Positions 1-7,970 of a DNA stretch of 42,902 nucleotides are shown here, in pieces. The position numbers and the translations under genes were made by a program. The DNA comes from Myxococcales bacterium (GTDB taxonomy: Bacteria > Myxococcota_A > Polyangia > Polyangiales > Polyangiaceae): NCBI GenBank assembly GCA_023248745.1, contig JAHFDZ010000012.1, positions 1 through 42,902 on the forward strand. Direction: 5' to 3'. The notes beneath the pieces were generated by a model. The model saw only the letters and a list, made by a program, of their open reading frames with translations. It was not told the origin of the DNA and ran no database searches. Position 1 is the first letter of the stretch; each line of letters begins with the position of its first letter.

Positions 1-1114
1 ACGTCGCGTAGGCGCTATCTGAAGCAGCATTCTTTGGACTCGTACCCTCGAGGTGAAAGAGAAAAACGCTGAACCCCTCGGTTGTCGGCCTGTTGCCGAT
101 GTTCCAAACGACGATCTCAAGCGGAACGCTCGCGCCAGCTGCCGCAGTTTTTGGGGCCTTGATCAACGTGATGGCGAGGTCTGGTCCCGCAGGAACTATC
201 GAAACGGGAATGGACCGCTTCTGGTCGCCGAGCACGACGTCGATCCGGTGATTGCCGACTGATGCGTTCGCCGGGAAGATGAGCGAAGTCAGCACATCGG
301 TCGATTGATGGGCCTTCAATGATGGCACAACATCGCTTGTGAGGTCGCTCGCAGCACCGTCGTCCTGCTCCGCATAGCGAAACTGAATCGGCATCTTCGA
401 CGACGTTCCCTCCGCAACGTTGGTCACCTTGACGCCGATGGTCGCCGGCAACCCTTTGAGCACAGTAATGCGATCAGGAATGCTCTCGAGGTTGAGTCCG
501 GGTGTTGCCACTGACGATGGACGTTCCTTGCCCGTTTTTACATCTTCGAGCCTAATTCCCTTTTGCTCGGCGATCTTGGGCGTGAGTTGCAAGCGCTCAA
601 TCAGACGCGCGCTCTCGGCCTGTGAGTAGACGCCTGCGGACAATCCTCGATCGACCCCGATCAGCGTGAAACCCGCTCCGCTTTGGGAGAGAACTGCGAC
701 CCTCGCACCATCAGCCGATACCCAGCGCGAGCGGCCCTTCCTGTCGCGACTCCCGGCGCCGTATGTCGTCGCCAGGGTTCGATACCGACCGGACTCACGC
801 GCGAGGTAGCGAGCCGTAATGGAAAAGACTCTCCCCTCCGCGAGGAAATAATTGATCCGTCGATAGGCCAACTGCTTCGGCGGTTCGGCGATGACGATCG
901 CAACGCTCTTTCCGCGTACGCGCTTCGTCGATCGACGGCACGCCCAACCAGGGGACTTGCACTTCGCATCGACATCCGCCAACGTCGCGCCAATTGCGAC
1001 ACCGGCAACGTCCGAAGGAGGCGTGTCTGCCGCAAAGCTCCGCGTTGACACGAGACCGACCGCAAGGGCGGCGATTGTGAGGACGCAAGTCACCCAAACG
1101 CACTGCATTCGCAT
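1..1114 (-). CDS. Secreted CARDB-like protein, 3' end cut by window edge
   Basis: A continuously open minus-strand frame runs from ATG at 1114 to the window edge, giving 371 residues without a stop. GGGGAA lies 6 bases before the ATG. Residues 1-29 form a signal peptide (positive start, hydrophobic core, cut near SFA-AD). A short conserved-looking segment, AIGATLADVDAKC (about 41-53), resembles repeats seen in exported proteins that read small ligands or peptides, but this is not specific. From about residue 200 there is a beta-rich stretch, and from about 285 a segment starting DLAITLIKAP and containing VWNIGNRPT that resembles a CARDB (cell-adhesion-like Ig) domain. It probably acts in the periplasm or outside the cell as a binding or structural protein. 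No enzyme motif is seen. The true C-terminus is outside the window. Confidence 0.82.
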   Translation of the reverse strand, partial: MRMQCVWVTCVLTIAALAVGLVSTRSFAADTPPSDVAGVAIGATLADVDAKCKSPGWACRRSTKRVRGKSVAIVIAEPPKQLAYRRINYFLAEGRVFSITARYLARESGRYRTLATTYGAGSRDRKGRSRWVSADGARVAVLSQSGAGFTLIGVDRGLSAGVYSQAESARLIERLQLTPKIAEQKGIRLEDVKTGKERPSSVATPGLNLESIPDRITVLKGLPATIGVKVTNVAEGTSSKMPIQFRYAEQDDGAASDLTSDVVPSLKAHQSTDVLTSLIFPANASVGNHRIDVVLGDQKRSIPVSIVPAGPDLAITLIKAPKTAAAGASVPLEIVVWNIGNRPTTEGFSVFLFHLEGTSPKNAASDSAYAT

Positions 1115-1473
1115 CGCGGTTCCCCCGATGATGAAGATATCAGAAGTTCGCAAGGCGGCCATAGCTTGCACCGAAACGCACGCTTGGCCGGGAGAGACGC
1201 GAGATTTCCTTGCCGCAACTTGGTCATGTAAGAGCGCATGCCCCAAGAGCAAGTCGACTGACACATGCGACTGTTCAACCTTTGCCTGCACTCGAAGTAA
1301 CCGTTGAGCGCACGCGAGAACAACGTCAAAAAAATTGACGATCTGTCGAGCCCGAACGCACTTCGCAAGATGAGGTGGCCGACACGGTTGTTAGCGCGAC
1401 TTTTTCATTTCTTGCACAGGGAGGCGACCTCTTGGCCGACCTTCAGAAATCCCCCAACCGGCAAAGAGGACCA
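1115..1473. other. Intergenic region with no convincing gene
   Basis: About 360 bases separate the start of the CARDB-like gene from the end of the ExbB-like gene. The open frames here give unnatural residue composition (Arg, Cys and Ser rich, no domain) and I do not accept them. The left side must hold the promoter of the CARDB-like gene. The right side holds repeat copy A (1432-1469). Confidence 0.6.
1432..1469 (+). repeat. Dispersed direct repeat, copy A
   Basis: It shares the 16-base core TGGCCGACCTTCAGAA with copy C, followed by a C-rich tract and CCGGC..AGAGG. The flanking bases upstream (TTGCA...GCGACCTC) also resemble those of copy C. It lies just beyond the 3' end of the ExbB-like gene. 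Confidence 0.7.
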
Positions 1474-1827
1474 TCAACTCTGAGGTCGTTCTCGCCTGGA
1501 CTCACGATGCAGGCGCACCGCAAAGATGACGGTCGGCACCATCGCAAGCAAGGACACAAGCATCCCGCAGAACGTTCCGTTCATCGCCAACGAGATGCCC
1601 GCGGCGAGGTGACGCGCTCTCTGCGACGGGTCCACAGTGGCGGTCTCGCGAAAGGCTCCGCGCAAGAAAAGAACCGTTATTGCAAAACCGAGGAAAGGGG
1701 CCACGACCACGAGACCCCCGCTCACGAGGAGACCAATAAGGTTCTTGCTCGTTTTCTTCTTCGACACCGCTACAAGGTCGCACAACTTTGCGCGCTCTCG
1801 GAGGGAACCGTCGACCTTGGCCGACAT
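1474..1827 (-). CDS. Small membrane protein with MotA/TolQ/ExbB-like core
   Basis: The protein is 117 residues. A charged N-terminus (1-28) precedes two hydrophobic helices at about 32-56 and 82-106, joined by a polar loop with DPSQRARHLAAGIS. The order helix, loop with ARHLAAGISLAMNGT, helix, then a basic tail resembles the core of the MotA/TolQ/ExbB proton channel family, in which the corresponding helices line the proton path. Full ExbB or TolQ proteins are about twice as long, so this is a minimal version; no ExbD/TolR partner or TonB is visible. ATG at 1827 is the only good start because an in-frame stop lies just upstream; AGGAG is rather far (about 15 bases). It follows the Cys-rich lipoprotein gene by 34 bases and is probably cotranscribed with it. 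The family call is by pattern only. Confidence 0.72.
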   Translation of the reverse strand: MSAKVDGSLRERAKLCDLVAVSKKKTSKNLIGLLVSGGLVVVAPFLGFAITVLFLRGAFRETATVDPSQRARHLAAGISLAMNGTFCGMLVSLLAMVPTVIFAVRLHRESRRERPQS

Positions 1828-1861
1828 CTCAGCGCGCGATAGCTCCTAACAGCATGGGGTC

Positions 1862-2224
1862 TTAGCCTCCGCCGCCATCACCACCGCTGTCGGGCGAATA
1901 CCCTGCGTCCTTGCCAGCGTCGCCTGAGCAACCCGTCTGAAACGACGTGCGGCACCGGTAGACATCGCACTGGTGGCTGTCCTTTTCGATGGCGCAATCG
2001 CAGCCCGGATCGGGATAGCCCGCGTCCGCGCAGTCTCCCGATTCCGACCAGCCCCCGGGATCGTAGCCCGGGAGACCGACCGGACAGCAGCGACCGACCT
2101 TCCCAGAACCGGTGTCGGCCGCATCCGGACCTACGCTTGCATCGTTCCCCGCTGAGGTGGGCGCACTGCAGGCCACCGCGCCGATTGTCGCGATTCCAAA
2201 GAACCAAGTCCGAGCGGTCATCAT
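1862..2224 (-). CDS. Cys-rich small lipoprotein
   Basis: The protein is 120 residues, starts at ATG-ATG (2224), and has a hydrophobic signal ending in a lipobox-like AVAC at 16-19. The mature part is rich in Asp, Gly and Ser with several cysteines (RCCPVG, GDCADAG, PGCDCAI, YRCRTSF, TGCSGD). This is typical of myxobacterial surface lipoproteins held by disulfides or binding metal ions; neither can be decided here. The C-terminus is a low-complexity Gly/Asp tail. The ATG overlaps the stop codon of an upstream short frame (TAATG), which suggests translational coupling. The ExbB-like gene follows 34 bases downstream. Function unknown. Confidence 0.72.
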   Translation of the reverse strand: MMTARTWFFGIATIGAVACSAPTSAGNDASVGPDAADTGSGKVGRCCPVGLPGYDPGGWSESGDCADAGYPDPGCDCAIEKDSHQCDVYRCRTSFQTGCSGDAGKDAGYSPDSGGDGGGG

Positions 2225-2454
2225 TATTTCCCCAGCCCAAAGCAACCTTCGGGCCGCACGGGGATGACGGACTCCGAGCCCGTTTTTTTTGCGAGGGCCA
2301 CGACGTAGCGCTCCGACAAATCTCTCCAAGGCACAACGTGGCTCACCGCGAGCGCGGGGAGGCGCGGCGCCCAAGGACAAAACCGCTCGCTTCGGCCTTG
2401 CTGCCGACAAGGTCGTCCTGTTCGGATTTTGCGAATGAAATGTTGGCCGACCTT
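2224..2454 (-). pseudogene. Probable 3' remnant of a gene coupled to the lipoprotein gene
   Basis: An open frame of 76 codons ends in TAA sharing one base with the lipoprotein ATG. Its last 35 codons read like a natural protein (WRDLSERYVVALAKKTG, then VIPVRPEGCFGLGK). No ATG is present. GTG codons at 2346 or 2334 are the only ordinary starts and lack a ribosome site. The frame opens exactly inside repeat copy B (stop at 2455-2457). I read it as the tail of a gene whose front was lost, possibly through recombination at the repeat. A very short real gene from a GTG is the alternative. Confidence 0.35.
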
Positions 2455-2478
2455 TCAGAACCCACCCACCCGGAGGAA
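2443..2478 (+). repeat. Dispersed direct repeat, copy B
   Basis: TTGGCCGACCTTTCAGAA followed by CCCACCCACCCGG has the same order as copies A and C, with one extra T in the core. It lies between the lipoprotein/ExbB-like unit and the 190-residue gene and is preceded by TTTTGCGAA, also seen before copy C. Confidence 0.7.
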
Positions 2479-2497
2479 GCTGTAAATAGAGAGCCCT

Positions 2498-3070
2498 ATG
2501 ACGCCTGATCTCACGCGGGTGCTCAGCCGCTACTACTACGTACGACCCTCGATTCCGTTCACTGCACACGACGCGATCGCGATCGCATTGCTTCGCGGTC
2601 GGCACGGGCAGAGCGCCTTCGTAGAGACCTATCTGGAAACGGCGTGGCGATCTTTGGTCGTATCCTTGGAGCTGACACATGCGGACGAGGCGGCTGGGCT
2701 TCTCTGCGCGGAAGCACGGTTCGTTCAGTCGCCGATGTTTGAACGATTCGAGCCCATGGTGTTCGGTAGCGTGCTTGCGACGCGGCGTGCGCTGCTCGAC
2801 GTGATCAACGTCCACTCGGGATTGCTTGAGGGTGATCCATGGGGCGGCCAGATGGTCCGCGAATCGCTTCGACCGAGTCTCGAATTGGCGCGGGGTTGGT
2901 ACGACGCGATGAAGCCCGAGCTGCTCAAGGGCTTGATCCCGATTGATCGCGCGATTTGCGCAATGCTCTCTTGGGATTCCGACCGAAGCGTGGACTTCTC
3001 TACCCTTCGAGACCAACACGGTTGGCGAGAACCGACGGAAGACGAAGTCTTCGAGCACTGGATTGATTGA
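2498..3070 (+). CDS. Hypothetical protein, 190 residues
   Basis: I do not recognise this family. The protein is soluble, with no signal peptide or membrane segment, and looks mainly helical with an acidic C-terminus (EPTEDEVFEHWID). It is rich in Leu, Glu and Arg with several aromatic residues (RYYYVRP near the start). The start at 2498 is preceded by a purine-rich AGAGAG five bases upstream. The gene stands alone between repeat copies B and C and reads toward tRNA-Ser on the opposite strand. A regulator or immunity-type cargo protein is possible but nothing in the sequence proves it. Confidence 0.7.
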   Translation: MTPDLTRVLSRYYYVRPSIPFTAHDAIAIALLRGRHGQSAFVETYLETAWRSLVVSLELTHADEAAGLLCAEARFVQSPMFERFEPMVFGSVLATRRALLDVINVHSGLLEGDPWGGQMVRESLRPSLELARGWYDAMKPELLKGLIPIDRAICAMLSWDSDRSVDFSTLRDQHGWREPTEDEVFEHWID

Positions 3071-3126
3071 GGCAAGGACCTCTCAGGCAATCCGCCTGAT
3101 ACTCTTTGCGAAAACCCTTCGACCTT

Positions 3127-3242
<116 letters not shown>

Positions 3243-3387
3243 GGTGGCGGTCAACTTCAACCGCCAAGGCGGCGGGACGGTAGCGCAGGTCTTCGGCGCA
3301 TACCAGCGAGTCGATCAGTGCCGCGCAAAAGGTGCCCGCTTCGGACGATCCCATTGAGCACAACTTGTCGGTCGACCACGGCGCGAA

Positions 3388-5682
3388 TCACTTCACGCTC
3401 AGCAACTCCACCTCGAAAACCAAGGTCGACCACGCTGGAATTGACCCCGCTTGTTTATCGGCGTAACCAAGTGCGGGCGGAATCTGCAGAATCCGTTTGC
3501 CACCTGGCTTCATGCCCACGAGGCCTTGATCCCAACCCTTGATGACGCTTCCGGCGCCAAGCTTCAACTCAAACGGCGCGCCACCCTTTTTCTTCGACGT
3601 GTCGAACACAGTTCCGTTCATGAGCGTGCCTGTGTAGTGCACCGTAATTTCGTCACCCGATTTGATCTCTTTTCCAGAGCCGACCGATACGTCAACAATC
3701 CTGACGACGTCTTTCGCAGGCTTGGGGTGCTTCTTTGCATAGTTCAAAATGTGCTCAAACGTTCGATACGACTGAGCGCCCGAGAGCATGTAGCCACCGA
3801 TCAAAAAACTCGGCGCGCCGTTAAAGCCCAATCTGTCGGCCTCTGTTTTGTCGGCTTCGACGAGCGCCTTGTGCGCGCGGCTTTCGAGCGCAGTGTTGAA
3901 AGCAGAAACGTCGAGGCCAGCTTCTTTCGCGTATGTGCTCAGTGACGCGACGCTCAAACCATCGTCCTTCTTCATGCCGCGGAACATGAGGTCGTACATC
4001 TTCCAGAATGCGACATCACCCTTCTGCTTTTTTGCTTCGAACGCCGCCTCAGCTGCACGCGGAGCGTCTGGGTGCATGGGCAACGGAAGGTTTCGCCAGA
4101 CAAGTTGGATGTCTGCGTTGTGGCGATGCATGAGGAGCGAGATCGTCGGCTTCACGCGCACACAAAAAGGACATTGAAAGTCGGCGAATTCTTGCACAAC
4201 GACCTTGCCCGAGCCTTTTCGAGGCGCGCTATTTGGCACCTTCGCCTCGACATAAACCGGCAACGCCTCGGCAACGGCGGTCGCCAAAATGTGTTCGTAA
4301 ATTTTGTTCTTCTTCACGCCCTTTTTCACGAGCGCCTCGGCATGCACAATCTCTTCGTCGATGACGGGTTTCAACTTTTCGAAAGGCTGCGCGCCAACAA
4401 ACCTTCGACCATTAATGAAGAGATGTGGCGTGCCCGAAGCTTCAACCGCTTGCGCGAGTTCGAGATCGCGATCGACTTCTGCTTTGTACTTGCTGGTTTC
4501 AATCGCACGATCGACCTTCTCGAGATCCAGCCCGAGCTCTTCGGCAATTCCGAGGAGCGAATCTTTGTCGAGATGCTCTTGGTCCCCGAGCATCGCATCG
4601 TGTGCTTTCCAAAAACCTGCGTCGCCTCGCTGAGCGCGCGCCTCGAGCGCAAGCATGGCCGCGGGAATCGCCTTGGGGTGAAATGGCAGCGGCTCGTGCT
4701 TCCAAACGAATCGCACTTTGTCGCCGTAGATTTTGCGAATCTCGGCAAACGTCGGTTCGACTTTCGCGCAGTACGGACACTCGAAGTCAGCGAAATCAAC
4801 GATCGTGACGAGTGCATCCTTGGACCCTAAGACGGGACTGGTGCCAACAGGCACATTCCACACGAGAGTCTCGTTGTACGGAGGCTCTTCTTCTTGCCCG
4901 CCCTTTTTGTCGCCATCCTTTTCGACGCGTTCTCTGCCCGCCGTCACCAGCTCGGCGTAGAGCAATTTCATATCGGTGACGCCGGACTTCTTCGTCGTCT
5001 CGGCCTGGTCTTTCACGTAACCCGCAACTTCGGTGGGCGACACGTCGGTGCGAATGTTGACTCCGTTTACGAGGAGTTCGGGCGACGTTGCAATCTTTAG
5101 CCCGTCGGCGACTTTGCGATCGCGCGCAAGCTTGTCGACAACACGTGCACTCGCGCGTTCTGCAACCAACGCTTCCTTGCTTGCGCCACTCGCGGCCGTT
5201 GCGAGCGCAATAAGTTCATCATCTTTACTGTTCCGCTCTTTGACGAATCCGTCAACGAACTTGAAGAAAGCACTGTGGCCGCCCAAATTGAAGACGGCCT
5301 GAGCGGTCGTCGACACGAGATGCGCTGCGGCGTCATCCTTCGCCGGGAGCGTCTTCCAAACCACGCGCGCCGAAGGAACTTCTTTTTCAACCGCGTGCGC
5401 AATCGCAAGAATGCCGGTGGACTCTTCACCGGCAAGATCAACGAACGCGAGCACGGTCGTCGCCGATGAACGATCGCCCAGACTCGGGTCGAACCGATCG
5501 ATGGGAACCAAGGCATCTTCGTCGCGCTGAGCAAGCGGCGATTCGCTGAACGCGACGCCACGCCCCGAAGGCGTCGTCACCGTGGCAGGTAGTGGTGCTT
5601 GCGGCGTGGGAGGAGTTCCGCACGCAAGAAGTGGAATGAACGCAGCGTGCCACCAGCGAGTTCTGAGCATTGGAAAAGCCAT
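3388..5682 (-). CDS. Lipoprotein with three thioredoxin/DsbA-like domains and a C-terminal FKBP
   Basis: The protein is 764 residues. A signal peptide ends at lipobox LLAC (C21), so it should sit on the periplasmic face of a membrane. Three repeats of a DsbA-like fold follow. The first (about 70-230) keeps the TSPELLVNG cis-Pro loop (P201) but has no CXXC. The second (about 285-445) has CPYC at 302-305 and cis-Pro GTPHLFING. The third (about 490-645) has CPFC at 504-507 and cis-Pro GAPSFLIGG. Residues 660-764 are an FKBP-type peptidyl-prolyl isomerase with VHYTGTL, FDTS, GWDQGL and GYADKQ. It therefore combines disulfide exchange and proline isomerisation for folding exported proteins. ATG 5682 is listed; ATG 5670 has better spacing from GAGGGG and is equally likely. 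It precedes tRNA-Ser on the same strand. Confidence 0.93.
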   Translation of the reverse strand: MAFPMLRTRWWHAAFIPLLACGTPPTPQAPLPATVTTPSGRGVAFSESPLAQRDEDALVPIDRFDPSLGDRSSATTVLAFVDLAGEESTGILAIAHAVEKEVPSARVVWKTLPAKDDAAAHLVSTTAQAVFNLGGHSAFFKFVDGFVKERNSKDDELIALATAASGASKEALVAERASARVVDKLARDRKVADGLKIATSPELLVNGVNIRTDVSPTEVAGYVKDQAETTKKSGVTDMKLLYAELVTAGRERVEKDGDKKGGQEEEPPYNETLVWNVPVGTSPVLGSKDALVTIVDFADFECPYCAKVEPTFAEIRKIYGDKVRFVWKHEPLPFHPKAIPAAMLALEARAQRGDAGFWKAHDAMLGDQEHLDKDSLLGIAEELGLDLEKVDRAIETSKYKAEVDRDLELAQAVEASGTPHLFINGRRFVGAQPFEKLKPVIDEEIVHAEALVKKGVKKNKIYEHILATAVAEALPVYVEAKVPNSAPRKGSGKVVVQEFADFQCPFCVRVKPTISLLMHRHNADIQLVWRNLPLPMHPDAPRAAEAAFEAKKQKGDVAFWKMYDLMFRGMKKDDGLSVASLSTYAKEAGLDVSAFNTALESRAHKALVEADKTEADRLGFNGAPSFLIGGYMLSGAQSYRTFEHILNYAKKHPKPAKDVVRIVDVSVGSGKEIKSGDEITVHYTGTLMNGTVFDTSKKKGGAPFELKLGAGSVIKGWDQGLVGMKPGGKRILQIPPALGYADKQAGSIPAWSTLVFEVELLSVK

Positions 5683-5723
5683 CCCCTCTTATATCGATCA
5701 ATTTCTGAGCTGATTTTCGTCCG

Positions 5724-7970
5724 TTACTTTTTGCGCTTCGCGTCGACCCCCAAACCCCACGAGGTGAGCTGATCGAGAGTCACAGGATCCAGAAAGACGC
5801 TCTCTTGCGCAACGCGAACCTTCATGCCCCGAAGCAAGACCAGTTGACCAAGCAGCGCTTCGAGCGCGATTGGATAGCTTCCGCGTACGTCACTGGCGCA
5901 CCGTGGGTCCATTCTCGCGAAGCAGAAACGAGCATCGCCAAATTCGCGACCCGAAACGACAAAGTCAGCCCAACGTATCGAAAAAACGCCCTGGTCGAAA
6001 GCAACGACAGGTCGCTCCGACGCTCGCTTCATCGTGGCGCGCGCGAAGAGGTCCTCTCCGCGAAAGTGCGCGGGTACTTCGAGCCCGAGCGATGCCACAA
6101 GAGTCGCCGCCACATCGACCGACGACGAAGCGCCTTTCACAACACCACTTGGAACGCCTGGCGCGACGACAACCATGGGTATCGAAAGCGCGGTCTCATC
6201 GAGACCATCAACGGGAGCAAGCGGGATGGGCGCATGCGGCACAATGCCAACGTCGCCGGCCACGATGAGCGTCGTGTCACGAAGGTCATCAATCTTGACG
6301 AGTTCTTGAACGAACCGCCCTAACGCCTCATCCTCTTTGCGAAGCGCATAGGAATAGGAGGCCCAAACGCGCGTGCGATCGGCATCCGTAAAATGCTTGG
6401 GTATGGCCCGCGCCTTTGAGAGCGTCTCGGCGGCTTTTCGAGGGTCTAGACCGCCGTTGTAGGTCGCCGGCGCGAGATCCTTGAGATCGCGCTCAGGAAT
6501 GTCCCAGGGCGGATGTCCACCGCGCGCGTGGACCATCATGAAGAACCGACCGTCCTTGTGCAGACGCGCCCACTCCGCCGCGTTTTCAAACGTCTGAACG
6601 CTCGCGTCGCGCGCTGGCGAGAAGCTCTTCATGGTGTCCCAGCCGCGCGAAAAGCCAAACGCCGATCCGGCGGAAGGATTCGCAGAGAACGCGGCTGTTG
6701 GTACACTTGCTTGACGAGCTAAATCGGTCACCGTTTGGACGTCTTTGGGAAGCATCAGCGCGGGCGCAGAAATGCCGTGCTCGCTTGGGTGAAGGCCGCT
6801 CAACATGCTTGCAAGCGAGGAACTCTCACGTGTCGAAGCCGCTCGGTGCTGTGAAAACGCGGAGCCTCGCTGCAGGAGAGAGGTCCACGCTGGCAAGTCA
6901 AAGGGTGCTCCCGGCGCCGTGGTCGCGATAGTCGGCCAGCTGCCCAGCACAACGAGCACAACGCGCGCAGTGCCAGTCCTTTGCACAGCAGCAGGTTCCT
7001 CGTTCGCAGCAATGAGTCGAAGGTCGCCCACTTCAACACGCACGCCGCTCGCCGCTTGAGCCACGGCAACTTCGATGGATGCGATCTCCATCGCACGGCC
7101 GCCAGGCTCCACCTCGACGTCGAAAGGTACCCACGCCTTTGCCGCGCCTGCGTCCAGCACTTGATCGACGAGTATCCGCGGTGGCTCGGAATCGCGCAGC
7201 CTTCGAATCACAACCTTTGCGCTTCCAGGCGACGACAGCGCAAGGGCTCCCTTCAAGCGCGTGCCCGGCGCAATTGCACCCACCCAGCGCGCAAAGCTCG
7301 AACCGCGGAGCGCAACTACTGGCTTCGATTCGCCATTGAGTGCCGCTGAGCCAAGGGCCTCGCGACGTGTGGGCGCCGCATAACGTGGGTCTGGTTCGCC
7401 AGAACTCACGTGAATCCAATCGACAAGAAACGCGGGCTCCTTTCGCTTGCCAAGCGCCGCATGGACAATCAGTTCGTTCAAACCTTGGAGCAGCTCGGCC
7501 GAGCCACCTTGCGCGGCAACGACGTGTGTTTCGCCGCGCTTGAATGACCACGACCCAGCCACTTTGCCATTGAGGTAAACCGATGCACGCCCATCGCGCA
7601 AACCATGCAACCGCGCTTGCACAAATACGCGCGAAGGCATCGGCACACCGGCATCGTGCGGAGCGATCGTCACCGCTTGCTCTTGCCAAGGCACCAAGAG
7701 TGCAAACGTCGATGAAGACGGTTTCGCCCACGTTGCGCCCTCAAGCTCGACCCCACTTTCATACTCGCCACGGAGCCACAGCGGCGTCGACGCTTCACCG
7801 AGATCTGCAAGAAAACCGTGATGGCCGAGAACTAAACTCTCGGTGAGTTTGCGGGCGTGCTCTTTTTGCGGCGACGCGATCACTTGTGCATCGACAAACG
7901 GATTCGACCGGGTGGCGCAGCCCAACAGCGACAGGACACATGCAATTGGTATCGAGCGCCCTATTCCCAC
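5724..7970 (-). CDS. Lipoprotein with degenerate sulfatase/alkaline-phosphatase-fold domain
   Basis: The protein is 748 residues. It starts with GTG at 7970, 10 bases inside the upstream gene, and has lipobox LLGC (C18). Residues about 60-320 are beta-rich, with two jelly-roll-like segments (RVFVQARLHGLRDG, VYLNGKVAGSW) like carbohydrate-binding modules. Residues about 335-645 follow the sulfatase layout: VVLVVLGSWPT where active enzymes have a DTxRxD metal motif, STRESSSLASMLSGLHPSEHG where the Cys/Ser-x-Pro-x-Arg formylglycine motif belongs, and TTLIVAGDVGIVPH where the metal-binding DHG belongs. The nucleophile Cys and most metal ligands are missing, so it is probably non-catalytic or uses a different chemistry. 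Cotranslated with the response regulator gene. Confidence 0.85.
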   Translation of the reverse strand: MGIGRSIPIACVLSLLGCATRSNPFVDAQVIASPQKEHARKLTESLVLGHHGFLADLGEASTPLWLRGEYESGVELEGATWAKPSSSTFALLVPWQEQAVTIAPHDAGVPMPSRVFVQARLHGLRDGRASVYLNGKVAGSWSFKRGETHVVAAQGGSAELLQGLNELIVHAALGKRKEPAFLVDWIHVSSGEPDPRYAAPTRREALGSAALNGESKPVVALRGSSFARWVGAIAPGTRLKGALALSSPGSAKVVIRRLRDSEPPRILVDQVLDAGAAKAWVPFDVEVEPGGRAMEIASIEVAVAQAASGVRVEVGDLRLIAANEEPAAVQRTGTARVVLVVLGSWPTIATTAPGAPFDLPAWTSLLQRGSAFSQHRAASTRESSSLASMLSGLHPSEHGISAPALMLPKDVQTVTDLARQASVPTAAFSANPSAGSAFGFSRGWDTMKSFSPARDASVQTFENAAEWARLHKDGRFFMMVHARGGHPPWDIPERDLKDLAPATYNGGLDPRKAAETLSKARAIPKHFTDADRTRVWASYSYALRKEDEALGRFVQELVKIDDLRDTTLIVAGDVGIVPHAPIPLAPVDGLDETALSIPMVVVAPGVPSGVVKGASSSVDVAATLVASLGLEVPAHFRGEDLFARATMKRASERPVVAFDQGVFSIRWADFVVSGREFGDARFCFARMDPRCASDVRGSYPIALEALLGQLVLLRGMKVRVAQESVFLDPVTLDQLTSWGLGVDAKRKK

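Noticed and set aside
661-1307. Several frames on both strands over the start of the window
   Set aside because: They overlap the true partial CARDB-like frame and show shadow composition.
1862-3058. 398-codon minus-strand frame
   Set aside because: Most of it runs opposite the 190-residue gene with odd composition; only the last 120 codons form the lipoprotein I accepted.
3246-3265. GGCGGT...ACCGCC hairpin between tRNA-Ser and the redox-FKBP gene
   Set aside because: A short stem without a T-run; may be chance or an RNA processing element.
4072-4830. 252-codon plus-strand frame
   Set aside because: It is antisense to the redox-FKBP gene and has no domain.
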